A DNA stretch of 16,634 nt from SG8-38 sp041576815 (GCA_041576815.1 JBFGKE010000056.1:1-16634); one strand, 5' to 3'. Numbered from the stretch's first letter, positions 1 to 9,359 are shown. Numbers and translations: made by a program. The notes: generated by a model not told the origin, from the letters alone.

Positions 1-976
1 CCAGCGCGGCCACGGCGATATCTGCCAGCAAGTTCCCCACCTGCACGGCAACGCCGAACATCAGCACGACGGCCATGATCACGGGGGCGTCGAGCGAGTT
101 GATCGCTTCGATCGTCAAGAGGCCCAGACCCGGCCAGGCGAAAATCTTTTCGGTGATGATCGCGCCGCCCACGAGGAACGGAAGACTCAAGCCGACGAGA
201 GTGACGACCGGGAGCAGCGCATTACGGATCGCGTGCTTGATCACGACCTGTCCGGGCGGCATTCCCTTGGCTTTGGCGGTGCGCACATGGTCGTAGCGCA
301 GCGTTTCGATCAGCTCCCCCCGCATGACTCGCGCGTACGTCGCAGCGCCTGCGATTGCGAGAATCAGGGCCGGAAGGAGGGCGTGATACACGTGGTCGAC
401 CGGGTCCACGCCGTAGCCGCCGAATGGGAACCAACCGAGCAGAAAGGCAAACACCAAGAGCGCAATCGGTCCCGTGACGTAGGTCGGGAGGCTGATCCCG
501 ACGAAGGTGGCAAACATGATCGAGGTGTCGGTCCAGCGGTTGCGCCGGAGAGCGGCGATGATCCCAGCGGAGAGTCCGATGATCAGCTCAAAGAGAATGG
601 CGATTCCGGCCAGTAGCAGCGTCCGAGGGAGGCGGTGTCCGATCACGCCCGCGACCGACTCGTGGTGCGAGTACGATTCCCCGAGGTCCCCCTGCATGAT
701 TCCACAAAAGCCACGGGAGCCGTCGTCGCGCTCGTACTTCGGCGAGTCTCGACGAACGCACGGCATCAGCCCGAGATAGCTGAGGAACTGCTCTGCCACG
801 GGGCGGTCGAGGCCCTTCTTCTCCTTGAAGTCCGCGATTTGCTCCGCGCGCGCCTGGGGACCGAGAATCGTCACTGCCGGATCGCCGGCGACGAAGATGA
901 GAAAGAAGACCAGTGTGACGACCGACATCACGACCAGCACGCCCCAAAGCGCCCGCTGCACGATGAAAACGATCAT
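1..976 (-). CDS. ABC transporter permease, DppB/OppB type (3' end cut by window edge)
   Basis: Inner-membrane permease of a peptide-type ABC importer; it would form the transmembrane channel with the DppC-like protein encoded upstream. Reading from the ATG at 976 gives an N-terminal membrane segment (about residues 9-30) and the typical GDLGES stretch (96-101) before the multi-TM core. The EAA loop that contacts the ATPase is seen as HVRTAKAKGMPPGQ followed by KHAIRNALLPV. About 325 codons are present and the reading frame is open at position 1. Family length suggests only some 10-15 codons are missing. The start ATG overlaps the stop of the binding-protein gene (ATGA), so translation is probably coupled. 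Unusual: a short insertion before GDLGES carries two cysteines (C73 and C91), which may form a periplasmic disulfide. The substrate is unknown; peptides are the family default, but nickel, heme or sugars are possible. Confidence 0.93.
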   Translation of the reverse strand, partial: MIVFIVQRALWGVLVVMSVVTLVFFLIFVAGDPAVTILGPQARAEQIADFKEKKGLDRPVAEQFLSYLGLMPCVRRDSPKYERDDGSRGFCGIMQGDLGESYSHHESVAGVIGHRLPRTLLLAGIAILFELIIGLSAGIIAALRRNRWTDTSIMFATFVGISLPTYVTGPIALLVFAFLLGWFPFGGYGVDPVDHVYHALLPALILAIAGAATYARVMRGELIETLRYDHVRTAKAKGMPPGQVVIKHAIRNALLPVVTLVGLSLPFLVGGAIITEKIFAWPGLGLLTIEAINSLDAPVIMAVVLMFGVAVQVGNLLADIAVAAL

Positions 977-2697
977 CGATCGGCCCCCGCCCCCTCGTAG
1001 ATCGACTGGCTGACCCGGCGCCTCGGAAGGTCGAGCCATACGTGGCGATACTCGTTCAACCAAACCGGGTGGGGGCGAAACCCCTTTACGTACGGCTGCC
1101 AGACGAACATGTCGACGGGGTACGAGATGAAGGCCCAGGGCGCGTCGCGCGCGAGGATTGCGTTCGCTTTGGCGTAGAGCGCGAGCCGTTTGTCCCGGTC
1201 GGTCTCGGGCCGCGCTTCGTCGAGGATCGCATCGAGCTCCGGGTTTCGATAAAAGGACCGGTTCTCGGAGTTCTGCGGATGGATCGAGCGGCTGTGGAAC
1301 AAGATGTCCATGAAGTTCGAGGGGTCGGGAAAATCCTGGTGCCAGCCGGTCACCGCGGCCTGCGCGACGCGAGGACGGCCGGTTTCGCGGAGGTAGGTGG
1401 CGAAGGTGACCACCTTGAGCTCGAGCTCGATGCCGATCTCCTTCAGCTCTTGCTGGAAAAGCTCCGCCAGCCGCACGTCGCCTTCGCCGCGAACCCAAAG
1501 GGTCACCGGCTCGGGGAGGCCGTCGGGGTACCCCGCGAGGCGCATCTCCTCTTTGGCGCGCTCGAGGTCGAAGTACTGCCTTTCGGGGAGCTCGGGGTCG
1601 TGCGGTGCGAGCATCGGCGGCAGAACCTGTGTCGCCGCAATGACTTCGCCCGGCCGGAGCCTCTCGAGCTTGGAGCGATCGAGCGCGAACGCGACCGCTC
1701 TTCGTACGTGAACGTTGTCGAACGGCGGAAGCTCGCAGTTCAGTCCGAGCGCGTACACGGACGGGCTCGGCGCTTCGGCACGGTAGGGCGCCCACGCCGC
1801 CGATTCTCGCAGGATGAGCCGGTTGACCTTGTTCGGGCGATAGACGATGTCGAGATCGCCATTTCGGAAGCGCGCGCTCGCGACGTCCGAGGAGATGTTT
1901 TCGAGAAACACGATTCGGTCCGGACGAGCGGCAGGCGCCCAGTACTGGTCGAACCGCTCGACCTCGACCTGCACGCCGCGCTCCCAGCGAATGAACGCAA
2001 AGGGTCCCGCTCCCACCGGCTGCCGGCCGACGGCGTCGATGCCTTCCGCGCGCTCAAGCTTTTCGACGTGCTCGCGCGGAATCGGATAGGCAAATGGCAT
2101 CGCGAGCGCGTTCAGGAAGGTCTGGTCAGCCTCGTCGAGGCGAAACTCGATCGTCTTTTCGTCGACGACGACGATGCCCTCGATCTCGGTGGATTCGCCG
2201 GCATGATACTCGGGCGCACCGCGGATCGATTTGAAGAAAGGGTAGCCCGGCGAGCCGGTGCGCTTCGACAGCAGGCGGTGAAGGGACCACGAGATGTCTT
2301 CCGCCGTGACCTCCCGTCCGCTGTGGAACTTGATGCCATCGCGGAGCCTGAACCGAAAGACGCGCCCATCGTCCGACACCTGCGGGAGCGCTTCCGCGAG
2401 GCTCGGAATCATCTCGCCGTCGTAGTCGTAGTCGAGGAGCCCGTCGTAGAGGAGGCGACAGGCGGCGGTGGAAAGCGTGTCGTAGGCGAAGTGTGGGTCG
2501 AGCGTGTGGATGTTGCTGCCCTCGGCGAAGACGAACGTGCCACCGGACCGCGGGGTTTCGTTGTTCGCGCCCACGTAGCGTGGGCCCACGGGCGCTTTCG
2601 GGAAGTGAGTAATCACCCAGCCAATCAGCAGCGCTGCGACCGCGAGGGCGGCGGCCCCTGCGATCCAGCGGCGCCTAGTCCTTGGGATCGAACGCAT
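973..2697 (-). CDS. ABC transporter substrate-binding protein, family 5 (DppA/OppA type)
   Basis: Extracytoplasmic binding protein that would deliver peptides or similar ligands to the two flanking permeases. The 574-residue product has a basic N-terminus (MRSIPRTRRRW) and one hydrophobic segment (about residues 11-32). There is no lipobox Cys and no clear cleavage site, so it may stay membrane-anchored. The mature part begins with an SGGTFVFAEGSNIHTLDPHFA stretch and then LRDGIKFHSGREVTAEDI, both typical of the family; the length is also normal. The ATG at 2697 is preferred because GAAGG lies about 9 nt upstream. An in-frame TTG at 2715 is the alternative. The gene overlaps the upstream permease by 23 nt and the downstream permease by 4 nt. 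A binding protein placed between two permease genes is an uncommon order. Confidence 0.93.
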   Translation of the reverse strand: MRSIPRTRRRWIAGAAALAVAALLIGWVITHFPKAPVGPRYVGANNETPRSGGTFVFAEGSNIHTLDPHFAYDTLSTAACRLLYDGLLDYDYDGEMIPSLAEALPQVSDDGRVFRFRLRDGIKFHSGREVTAEDISWSLHRLLSKRTGSPGYPFFKSIRGAPEYHAGESTEIEGIVVVDEKTIEFRLDEADQTFLNALAMPFAYPIPREHVEKLERAEGIDAVGRQPVGAGPFAFIRWERGVQVEVERFDQYWAPAARPDRIVFLENISSDVASARFRNGDLDIVYRPNKVNRLILRESAAWAPYRAEAPSPSVYALGLNCELPPFDNVHVRRAVAFALDRSKLERLRPGEVIAATQVLPPMLAPHDPELPERQYFDLERAKEEMRLAGYPDGLPEPVTLWVRGEGDVRLAELFQQELKEIGIELELKVVTFATYLRETGRPRVAQAAVTGWHQDFPDPSNFMDILFHSRSIHPQNSENRSFYRNPELDAILDEARPETDRDKRLALYAKANAILARDAPWAFISYPVDMFVWQPYVKGFRPHPVWLNEYRHVWLDLPRRRVSQSIYEGAGADR

Positions 2698-3529
2698 CGC
2701 GCAGCCCTTCGCCAAAGAGGTTGAAGCCGAACACCGCCATGCTGATCAGGACGGCGGGGTAGAGGGTCAGTCGCGGAACGCCGAGCAGGAGCGACTGACT
2801 GTCGTTGAGCATCGAGCCCCAGCTCGCGGTTGGGGGACGCACGCCGAGCCCCAGAAAAGAAAGAGCGCTTTCGGCGATGATCATGCGGGCGACCATGATG
2901 GTGGCGATCGCGATGATCGGACCAGCCACGTTGGGGAGCACGTGGCGGGCCAGGATCCGAAAGTGCCGAAGGCCGAGCGCCCGCGCCGCCTGGATGTAGT
3001 CGAGCTCGCGCGCCTCCATGGTCTTTGCCCGTGTCACGCGTGCGAGCGTGGTCCACGAAAGCACGCCGAGGACGATGCAGATGGTCCAGATGCCGGGCGC
3101 ATCGAAGACGCGCTGCATGACGATGGCCAACAAGAGGAAAGGCATCGAAAGGACGACGTCGACGAGGCGCATCAAGCCCGTGTCTACGCGGCCGCCGACG
3201 TATCCGGAGAGGAGACCCAAGGTGACGCCGATCAAGACCGCGAGCGCGGTCGCGAGGTAGGCGACCAGCATCGAAACCCGCGCGCCGCTCAGCAAGCGGC
3301 TGAGCTCGTCCCGCGCGAGTGGGTCACCCCCGAGGACGTGGCCGGGCTCGGCGCCGGGGCCCGCGGGGAGGCCGTTCGGAAGGAGCAGGGTCTCGGTGAA
3401 CTGCGCCACGGGGTCGTGAGGCGCGACCCACGGGCCCACCGCTCCCAGCACCGTCACCACGACGACGAGGACCAGCCCGGCCAACGCCCCCTTGTTCCGC
3501 CGAAATCGTCGAAAAGCCCGCGAATCCAT
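2675..3529 (-). CDS. ABC transporter permease, DppC/OppC type
   Basis: Second inner-membrane permease of the same importer, 284 residues, a normal length. The N-terminal MDSRAFRRFRRNKGALAG resembles the OppC N-terminal domain. It is followed by a first TM (about residues 16-36), then WVAPHDP, a typical early periplasmic motif. The EAA loop reads LDYIQAARALGLRHFRILARH, and the C-terminal part has the usual SALSFLGLGVRPP and ASWGSML. The frame is open further upstream to 3652, but the family match begins at the ATG at 3529, so I chose that start. The Shine-Dalgarno there is weak (AGG about 3 nt upstream), and a GTG at 3538 is also possible. It is the first gene of the minus-strand importer cluster and diverges from the MerR-like gene. 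Confidence 0.92.
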   Translation of the reverse strand: MDSRAFRRFRRNKGALAGLVLVVVVTVLGAVGPWVAPHDPVAQFTETLLLPNGLPAGPGAEPGHVLGGDPLARDELSRLLSGARVSMLVAYLATALAVLIGVTLGLLSGYVGGRVDTGLMRLVDVVLSMPFLLLAIVMQRVFDAPGIWTICIVLGVLSWTTLARVTRAKTMEARELDYIQAARALGLRHFRILARHVLPNVAGPIIAIATIMVARMIIAESALSFLGLGVRPPTASWGSMLNDSQSLLLGVPRLTLYPAVLISMAVFGFNLFGEGLRDAFDPKD

Positions 3530-3749
3530 CGCCTGCACCGAGGTAGTGGCTCGCACCCCTCCGGTCAATTTCACCCCGGGAAATTCCGAGAAGAGTGACC
3601 CCGAGCCGCCGTAGGCAGGTTGCCGGCGCCTACCGATCTGCTCCTGCATCATCCGATCGACTCAACGAGGCAGATCTCAACCTCGGCCGGTCCTCGGACA
3701 TCTAAAAACTCAATAATTTCAGGTTATTACAGAAAACCCGTTTTTGCCG

Positions 3750-3779
3750 TTGACGTAGTTATTTTGAATGGAATACATT
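3750..3779 (+). promoter_or_regulatory. Candidate sigma-70 promoter for the MerR-like gene
   Basis: TTGACG at 3750-3755 is a good -35 box. TACATT at 3774-3779 is a moderate -10 box (4 of 6 consensus), with an 18-nt spacer. The local DNA is far more AT-rich than the surrounding genes. A second -10-like TATAAG lies at 3783-3788 but has no well-spaced -35. Transcription from either would give a 5' leader of roughly 0-11 nt, and no Shine-Dalgarno is visible before the ATG at 3797. The mRNA may therefore be leaderless or nearly so. Confidence 0.45.
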
Positions 3780-3796
3780 CGCTATAAGCTATTCAA

Positions 3797-3797
<1 letters not shown>
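3763..3797. promoter_or_regulatory. Nested inverted repeats, candidate operator
   Basis: Two overlapping inverted repeats lie over the candidate -10 region. TTTGAAT (3763-3769) pairs with ATTCAAA (3791-3797), and GAATG (3766-3770) pairs with CATTC (3776-3780). The outer arm runs into the start codon of the MerR-like gene. MerR-family proteins bind dyads inside their own promoters, so autoregulation is a plausible inference. A weaker AATAA/TTATT dyad lies at 3712-3728, towards the importer genes. Confidence 0.35.
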
Positions 3798-4357
<560 letters not shown>

Positions 4358-4380
4358 ACGACTGGGGGGGGAGAGGCGCG

Positions 4381-4908
<528 letters not shown>

Positions 4909-4937
4909 TACAGCCACTCCAAGGGCAGCAGGGGGGA

Positions 4938-4966
4938 GGGTGCCGTCGTTTGACGGCACCCTTTTT
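4938..4966 (+). terminator. Intrinsic terminator of the MerR/sigma-region-4 operon
   Basis: A perfect 10-bp stem, GGGTGCCGTC (4938-4947) and GACGGCACCC (4952-4961), closes a 4-nt loop and is followed by TTTTT (4962-4966). It lies 30 nt after the plus-strand stop. It touches the end of the convergent minus-strand gene but has no T-tract for that strand. Confidence 0.93.
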
Positions 4967-5303
4967 AATTCAACGTGCGCCGGTCGGTCTTCTTCGCCCA
5001 AATCGATTCCCAGCCCTTCCGATACTCGGCTGTCGCCACCTTGGCGGGCCTGCCTTTGGGGGCGCTTGCCTCGAGCTGGACCTCGACGTCGAAGAGCGCG
5101 GGAGAGTCGTCCCTCGGCTTGAGGCGAATCACGTCGCCGTGAATTGGCTTGGCCTCGTCGAGCGGGCGCACAGTGCCGGCCGAAACCTCGGCGCCTCGCT
5201 TTCGGAGCACGTCGTAGCCGCGTCCGTCGTCCGACTTGCCGTATACCCAGACGATGTCGCTCGAGCGGCCTTTAGGCGGCTTTTTGGTGGATTCTGCGCC
5301 CAC
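4965..5303 (-). CDS. Hypothetical protein, 112 aa
   Basis: Function not recognised. The product is a small soluble protein with no signal peptide or membrane segment. The N-terminal 14 residues are polar and basic. The centre (about 15-78) reads like a compact beta-rich domain (DIVWVYGKSDDGRGYDVLRKRG, then GDVIRLKPRDDSPALFDVEV). The tail (80-112) is basic. The start is the GTG at 5303 with a weak GGA upstream; no in-frame ATG exists. Codon use and GC content match the neighbours, and the frame has the hydrophobic patterning of a real protein. It converges on the MerR/sigma-region-4 operon and diverges from the lipoprotein gene at 5423. Confidence 0.7.
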   Translation of the reverse strand: MGAESTKKPPKGRSSDIVWVYGKSDDGRGYDVLRKRGAEVSAGTVRPLDEAKPIHGDVIRLKPRDDSPALFDVEVQLEASAPKGRPAKVATAEYRKGWESIWAKKTDRRTLN

Positions 5304-5422
5304 GATCCATGCGTAAGTCCGGCGGGCCCCGAAGTCCAGGGGCAGGTTTTCCGCGGCCGGATTTATGGCCTAGATCACGCGCTCCGGCGTCTGGTAGGGT
5401 CACCGGCGGCGAAAGGGTCGAA

Positions 5423-6451
5423 GTGGTTGGACTGCGCGGGATCGTAGGTGTGATGGTGGTCGTGGGAGCGTTCGGCTGTGAGAGCAGCTCTGCGTCTACA
5501 AGCGGAACGGGTGGCGTGGGCGGCGCCGCCGGCATGGGGGGTGCGCCCGCGGCGCTTCTCGACGAGTACGTTCTGTCGGATGACATGCTGGTGCCGGAGA
5601 GCGGTAGCTACGACCCGACGGGCCGCAGCTTCTACGTCGGAAGCGCGAACGACGGCAGCGTCACCCGGGTCGATGCCGACGGCACCGAAAGTCTTTTCTT
5701 CCCCGCGCCGGCCGCCGAGATGTGGCGCACACTCGGCATGATCGTCGATGACGCCGCCCGGCGGCTTTGGGTCTGCGCGCAGCGCACCGACGACGGCTCC
5801 CAGTGGATCTGGGTCTTCGATTTGACCAGCGGCGACCGCGTTCTCCAGCTCGATTTGGCAGACGCAGCCGCCGGCTCGACGTGCAATGACATCGCGATAG
5901 ACGCGGACGGATTCGCCTATGTCAGCGATTCGGAGAATCCGCGCGTCTACCGTGCCGATGCCTCCACCGAATCGGTCACGGTGTGGGCGAGCGATGTGCA
6001 GCTCAGTCCGACCTCTGGGGGCATCTTCGGGGGCAACGGCATCGCCGTGACCCCAGATGGCAACTACGTGCTCGTCTCGAAGACGAGCCAAGGAGCGCCG
6101 CCCCGTTTGCTCCGCATCGCGCGCGATGACCCGGCCAGCGTCTCGGAGATCGTGCCCACCCCAGCGCTCGAAGGCTTTGCGGACGGGATGTCGTTTCTCG
6201 GCGGCGACCTCTATATCGCGATGGTCGGCGCCGGCAACGTCGTTCGCCTCTCGAGCACGGACGATTGGGCAACCGCCTCGCTCGTGACCGTGCCGGCCGG
6301 CTCCGACGGGCCCGTTCCCGGTACGTCCACGGTGCGCCCGGCTGAAGGGTCGCTCTACGCGATCTACAGCGACATCACAAGCGCGCTCCTCGGCGTGGAC
6401 GTTTCGCCTCCGTTCCGGATTTACAAGGTCGATCTGGCCTCCTTCGAGTAG
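5423..6451 (+). CDS. Lipoprotein with SMP-30/NHL-like beta-propeller
   Basis: Predicted exported lipoprotein of 342 residues. The signal sequence MVGLRGIVGVMVVVGAFGC has a lipobox (AFGC) with acylation at C19. A Ser/Gly-rich linker (about 20-43) follows, of a type frequent in Polyangia lipoproteins. The rest shows repeated beta-propeller-like blades: GRSFYVGSANDGSVTRVDADG, then CNDIAIDADGFAYVSDSENPRVYRAD, then GNGIAVTPDGNYVLVS, then FADGMSFLGGDLYIAM. This matches the SMP-30/gluconolactonase or strictosidine-synthase-like fold. It may bind a ligand or act as a lactonase, but the active-site residues cannot be assigned by eye. The frame is open from 5309; GTG at 5423 is chosen because GAAAGG lies 6 nt upstream and it gives a proper signal peptide. 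Confidence 0.85.
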   Translation: MVGLRGIVGVMVVVGAFGCESSSASTSGTGGVGGAAGMGGAPAALLDEYVLSDDMLVPESGSYDPTGRSFYVGSANDGSVTRVDADGTESLFFPAPAAEMWRTLGMIVDDAARRLWVCAQRTDDGSQWIWVFDLTSGDRVLQLDLADAAAGSTCNDIAIDADGFAYVSDSENPRVYRADASTESVTVWASDVQLSPTSGGIFGGNGIAVTPDGNYVLVSKTSQGAPPRLLRIARDDPASVSEIVPTPALEGFADGMSFLGGDLYIAMVGAGNVVRLSSTDDWATASLVTVPAGSDGPVPGTSTVRPAEGSLYAIYSDITSALLGVDVSPPFRIYKVDLASFE

Positions 6452-6502
6452 ACGGTCGGCCACTTGTCAGGCTGGGCTCCGTTGCGTACGGTGCGCGCCG
6501 AC

Positions 6503-8830
6503 GTGAAGCGGTCCACCGTTCTTTTCTTGCTTTGCCTGCTCGGCGCGGCGCCTGCGGCCGCACAGGATGCCGCTTGCCCATCGGGCAACTTACTCTCCGG
6601 CAAATCGCCGACGGCTCGCCCCGGCGTCAACAACGTGGGGCGGCTGACCGATGGCGTGATGGCGGGCGAGGGTGACCCCTGGCAGACGGAGCTCACGTCC
6701 GTGCTTCAGGACGCCCAGAGTCACGTCGTCTACGACCTCGGCGTCACCACGAAGGTGACGGCGGTCGATCTTCAGGGCGACAACAACGATGACTACATCG
6801 TGGAGGTCTCCGCGGACGGTGCGAGCTTCACGCAGCTCTGGGTGGCGGACCCCGTGTCGGGCCAGGGGATGCGGCGTCGCGGCACCCGAAGCGTCGAGGG
6901 CCTCGGCCGCTTCGTCCGGCTGCGCGCGCAGGGTGGCGACAGCTTCTACAGCGTGTCGGAGCTGCAGGTCTTTTGTGCCAAGCCTGTCGTGTGGCCGCCG
7001 CCGGTCGAAGTGAAGGCGACCGCGTCATGGTGGTGGAAGCGAATCCTCGAGAAGCGTGACAACCGGTATCGCCTCGGCCTGGCCGTCCTCGGCCTCCTGT
7101 TCTTCATCTTCCTTTTTCGAGTCGAGCGAACGCCAAAGGCGATTTGGGGTGTCGTCGCCGTGTCGGCCGCGATGCTCGGGATTGCCGCGTATCGACTCTA
7201 CGGCGCCAGGCTGGCTCCCTGGTTTGCGAGCTGGGGCGTCTACGTGCTCGGCGCGCTAGTCGCAGCCTGGGCGGTTCGAGGAGTCTTGCTCCGGAGCGAC
7301 GAAGAGGACGCCATCCGCTGGTGGGAGCGAGGCGCGCTCGTTTGGGTGATCGCCGCGTGCGCTTGCGCGTGGGTCAATTTCGGCGTCTTCCACAGCGCTC
7401 GCATCGTTCACTACTGGGACACGTTCCACTACTACGTCGGGTCGAAATACTTCGAGGAGAACGAGTACGAACGCCTCTACGAGTGCGTCCTCGCAGTCGA
7501 CTACCAGGACCGCGGCGCGGACGACCTCTCGAAGCGCAAGATCCGCGACCTCGTCGACAATCGCTTGCACTACGTGAGCGAGGACGACGCCATCACGTAC
7601 CAGGAGCGCTGCGCCGAGCATTTCTCGGAGGAGCGCTGGGCCGCGTTTCGCCAGGATGCGCGGTCCTTTCGCACCGTGATGGGCTCCGGCTGGTGGAAAG
7701 ACATGCTGATGGATCACGGGTACAACGCGAGCCCGATCTCCAACATGGTCGCGTCGTTCCTCACCAACGTCCGGTGGGCCGACTACCTCGGAAGCGACTC
7801 GGCGGTGCAGGTGGATCCCGACGACCTGAAGCGGTTCCGCAGGCGCATCCTTCGCTACACGATGATCGATCTCCTCCTCTATGCAGGGGCGTTTCTGATG
7901 ATCCTCTGGGCCTTTGGGCTTCGCGCTTGCGCCCTTTCGGTCCTCGTGTGGGGTACGGGCTATCCGTGGGCGTATTTCTGGACCGGCGGCAGCTTCGCGC
8001 GTGTCCCGTGGTTCTTCATGGCCGTGGCCGCCGTTTGTCTTCTCAAACGAGGCTTTCCGCTGCTGTCGGGTTTCGCGCTTTCGTGGAGCGCGCTCCTGCG
8101 ACTGTTTCCAGCGGCGCTCGCAGGGGGTCCGATCGCAGCGGTGATCGATCGGTTCGTTCGCCGAAAGAAGATTTCACGCCCCTGGCTCGACCGAAGCGAC
8201 AAGCGGTTCATCGCCGGCGGTGTGCTCGGTCTGCTCGTCCTCGTGGGCGCGAGCGTTGCCGTGAACGGCTTCGAAGCGCACCCGAAGTTCCTCGGCAACA
8301 CGCTGAAGCACAGCGAAACCCCCCTGACCAACCACATGGGTCTGCCGACGGTCCTTTCGTATCACCCGAGCAAAGTGGGCCGCCATACCAAGGATCCGAG
8401 CCTCGAAGATCCGTGGGCGCGTTGGAAACAGGCGCGAAAGAACACCAAGCACGACCGGCGCTGGCTTCATGCCCTGCTCCTCCTCGGCATGTTCGTCCTG
8501 CTCGCGCTCGGCGGCCGGCGTCTCGCGCCGTGGGCGGTGCTCGGGGGGAGCACGATTCTGATCATCGGTTTCTTCGAGCTGACCTGCTACTACTACAGCT
8601 TCGTCGTGTTGATGGCGCCGCTCGCGATCGAGCGTTTGCGGTACTCGGTCGCGCTGATCCTCATGGTCATCGCGGGGCTCGTTCTGCAGTTTTTCATCGG
8701 CTGGTACGACGAGCAGTACGTGTGGGAGACCGTCGCGGTTCTCCTGGCGCTCCTCTACATCCTGATCGACGTCGTACGGCACCCCTTGCCCGCATCTTCG
8801 CCCGCATCGGCCGCGACCCCGAGCGTGTAG
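6503..8830 (+). CDS. Discoidin-domain multi-TM membrane protein, GT-C glycosyltransferase-like
   Basis: A 775-residue membrane protein. It starts with a clear signal peptide (VKRSTVLFLLCLLGAAPAAAQ). An F5/8C (discoidin-like) beta-sandwich at about residues 25-160 follows, with the typical VVYDLGVTTKVTAVDLQGDNNDDYIVEVSADG, here written in part. A Trp/Lys-rich linker leads to about 13-14 TM segments starting near residue 191. Between TM4 and TM5 is a large extracytoplasmic loop (about 298-450) beginning HYWDTFHYYVGSKYF. Its Asp after Trp recalls the catalytic loop of GT-C (polyprenyl-phosphate sugar) transferases. The GT-C assignment is therefore tentative. GTG at 6503 is preferred because it gives the ideal signal peptide; GTG 6491 and TTG 6464 are in frame, and none has a strong Shine-Dalgarno. 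It lies 51 nt after the propeller lipoprotein, probably in the same transcript. rnpB follows 30 nt later. Confidence 0.8.
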   Translation: MKRSTVLFLLCLLGAAPAAAQDAACPSGNLLSGKSPTARPGVNNVGRLTDGVMAGEGDPWQTELTSVLQDAQSHVVYDLGVTTKVTAVDLQGDNNDDYIVEVSADGASFTQLWVADPVSGQGMRRRGTRSVEGLGRFVRLRAQGGDSFYSVSELQVFCAKPVVWPPPVEVKATASWWWKRILEKRDNRYRLGLAVLGLLFFIFLFRVERTPKAIWGVVAVSAAMLGIAAYRLYGARLAPWFASWGVYVLGALVAAWAVRGVLLRSDEEDAIRWWERGALVWVIAACACAWVNFGVFHSARIVHYWDTFHYYVGSKYFEENEYERLYECVLAVDYQDRGADDLSKRKIRDLVDNRLHYVSEDDAITYQERCAEHFSEERWAAFRQDARSFRTVMGSGWWKDMLMDHGYNASPISNMVASFLTNVRWADYLGSDSAVQVDPDDLKRFRRRILRYTMIDLLLYAGAFLMILWAFGLRACALSVLVWGTGYPWAYFWTGGSFARVPWFFMAVAAVCLLKRGFPLLSGFALSWSALLRLFPAALAGGPIAAVIDRFVRRKKISRPWLDRSDKRFIAGGVLGLLVLVGASVAVNGFEAHPKFLGNTLKHSETPLTNHMGLPTVLSYHPSKVGRHTKDPSLEDPWARWKQARKNTKHDRRWLHALLLLGMFVLLALGGRRLAPWAVLGGSTILIIGFFELTCYYYSFVVLMAPLAIERLRYSVALILMVIAGLVLQFFIGWYDEQYVWETVAVLLALLYILIDVVRHPLPASSPASAATPSV

Positions 8831-8860
8831 TTGCAGCCGGCGCGTTCCGGACTTACCTTC

Positions 8861-9250
8861 AGCCGGTTAGACAGGTTCATGCGATCGCTGGTGTGCTTCG
8901 GCACACGGGAGGAAAGTCCGAGCTTCACAGGGCAGGATGCCAGGTAACGCCTGGTGGGGGCGACCCCGAGGAAAGTGCCACAGAAAGTAAACCGCCTCGC
9001 CGCCGTGAGGCCGCGCGGTAAGGGTGAAAGGGTGAGGTAAGAGCTCACCGGGCCGGCGGTAACGTCGGCTGCAAGGCAAACCCCATTCGAAGCAAGACGA
9101 AATAGGGAGGCGTCGAGGGTGGTCCCGCCCGAGTCTCCGGGTAGCGTTGCTCGAGGCCGATGGCGACATCGGCCCTAGAGGAATGATCGCAAGCCGCGTT
9201 TCGGCGACGAGCGCGGCCAACAGAACTCGGCTTACGAACCCTCTGACCAC
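8861..9250 (+). ncRNA. rnpB: RNase P RNA, bacterial type A
   Basis: Catalytic RNA that matures the 5' end of tRNAs. The conserved GAGGAAAGTCCG (8909-8920) and ACAGAACTCGGCTTAC (9220-9235) are both present, as are AAATAGGG and CCGGGTAG (the loop that binds tRNA CCA). The P1 helix can be drawn as GGTTAGA (8865-8871) with TCTGACC (9242-9248). A P3-like hairpin, GTGTGC-TTCG-GCACAC, occupies 8891-8906. A P18-like helix with a GCGA loop is at 9155-9174. Together these fix strand and approximate ends; the exact 5' end is uncertain by a few bases. Open frames crossing this region are not genes. Confidence 0.97.
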
Positions 9251-9283
9251 GGCGCCCTGCTTTGCGGGGCGCCGTGCTGTTTT
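9248..9283 (+). terminator. Intrinsic terminator of rnpB
   Basis: CACGGCGCCC (9248-9257) pairs perfectly with GGGCGCCGTG (9267-9276) around a 9-nt loop. CTG and a TTTT run (9280-9283) follow. It directly abuts the 3' strand of the RNase P P1 helix. Confidence 0.85.
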
Positions 9284-9359
9284 GGGCGTAACGTCTGTGC
9301 GTCCAGGCGACGCAAGGATTGCATTTGACGGTGCTCCTCGACGAAGATAGGCGTGCACC

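Noticed and set aside
1042..2724. 560-codon open frame on the plus strand
   Set aside because: It is antisense to the binding-protein gene, whose product has clear family motifs. The plus-strand product shows only the charged, low-hydrophobic pattern expected of a GC-rich shadow frame.
7144..9021. 625-codon plus-strand frame overlapping the discoidin/TM gene and running into rnpB
   Set aside because: The product is Arg-rich with no membrane or domain pattern, and it reads through the 5' part of the RNase P RNA.
9325..9353. TTGACG at 9325-9330 as a promoter for the hydrolase gene
   Set aside because: No acceptable -10 box lies at 16-18 nt spacing (GATAGG matches poorly), so it is not reported as a feature.
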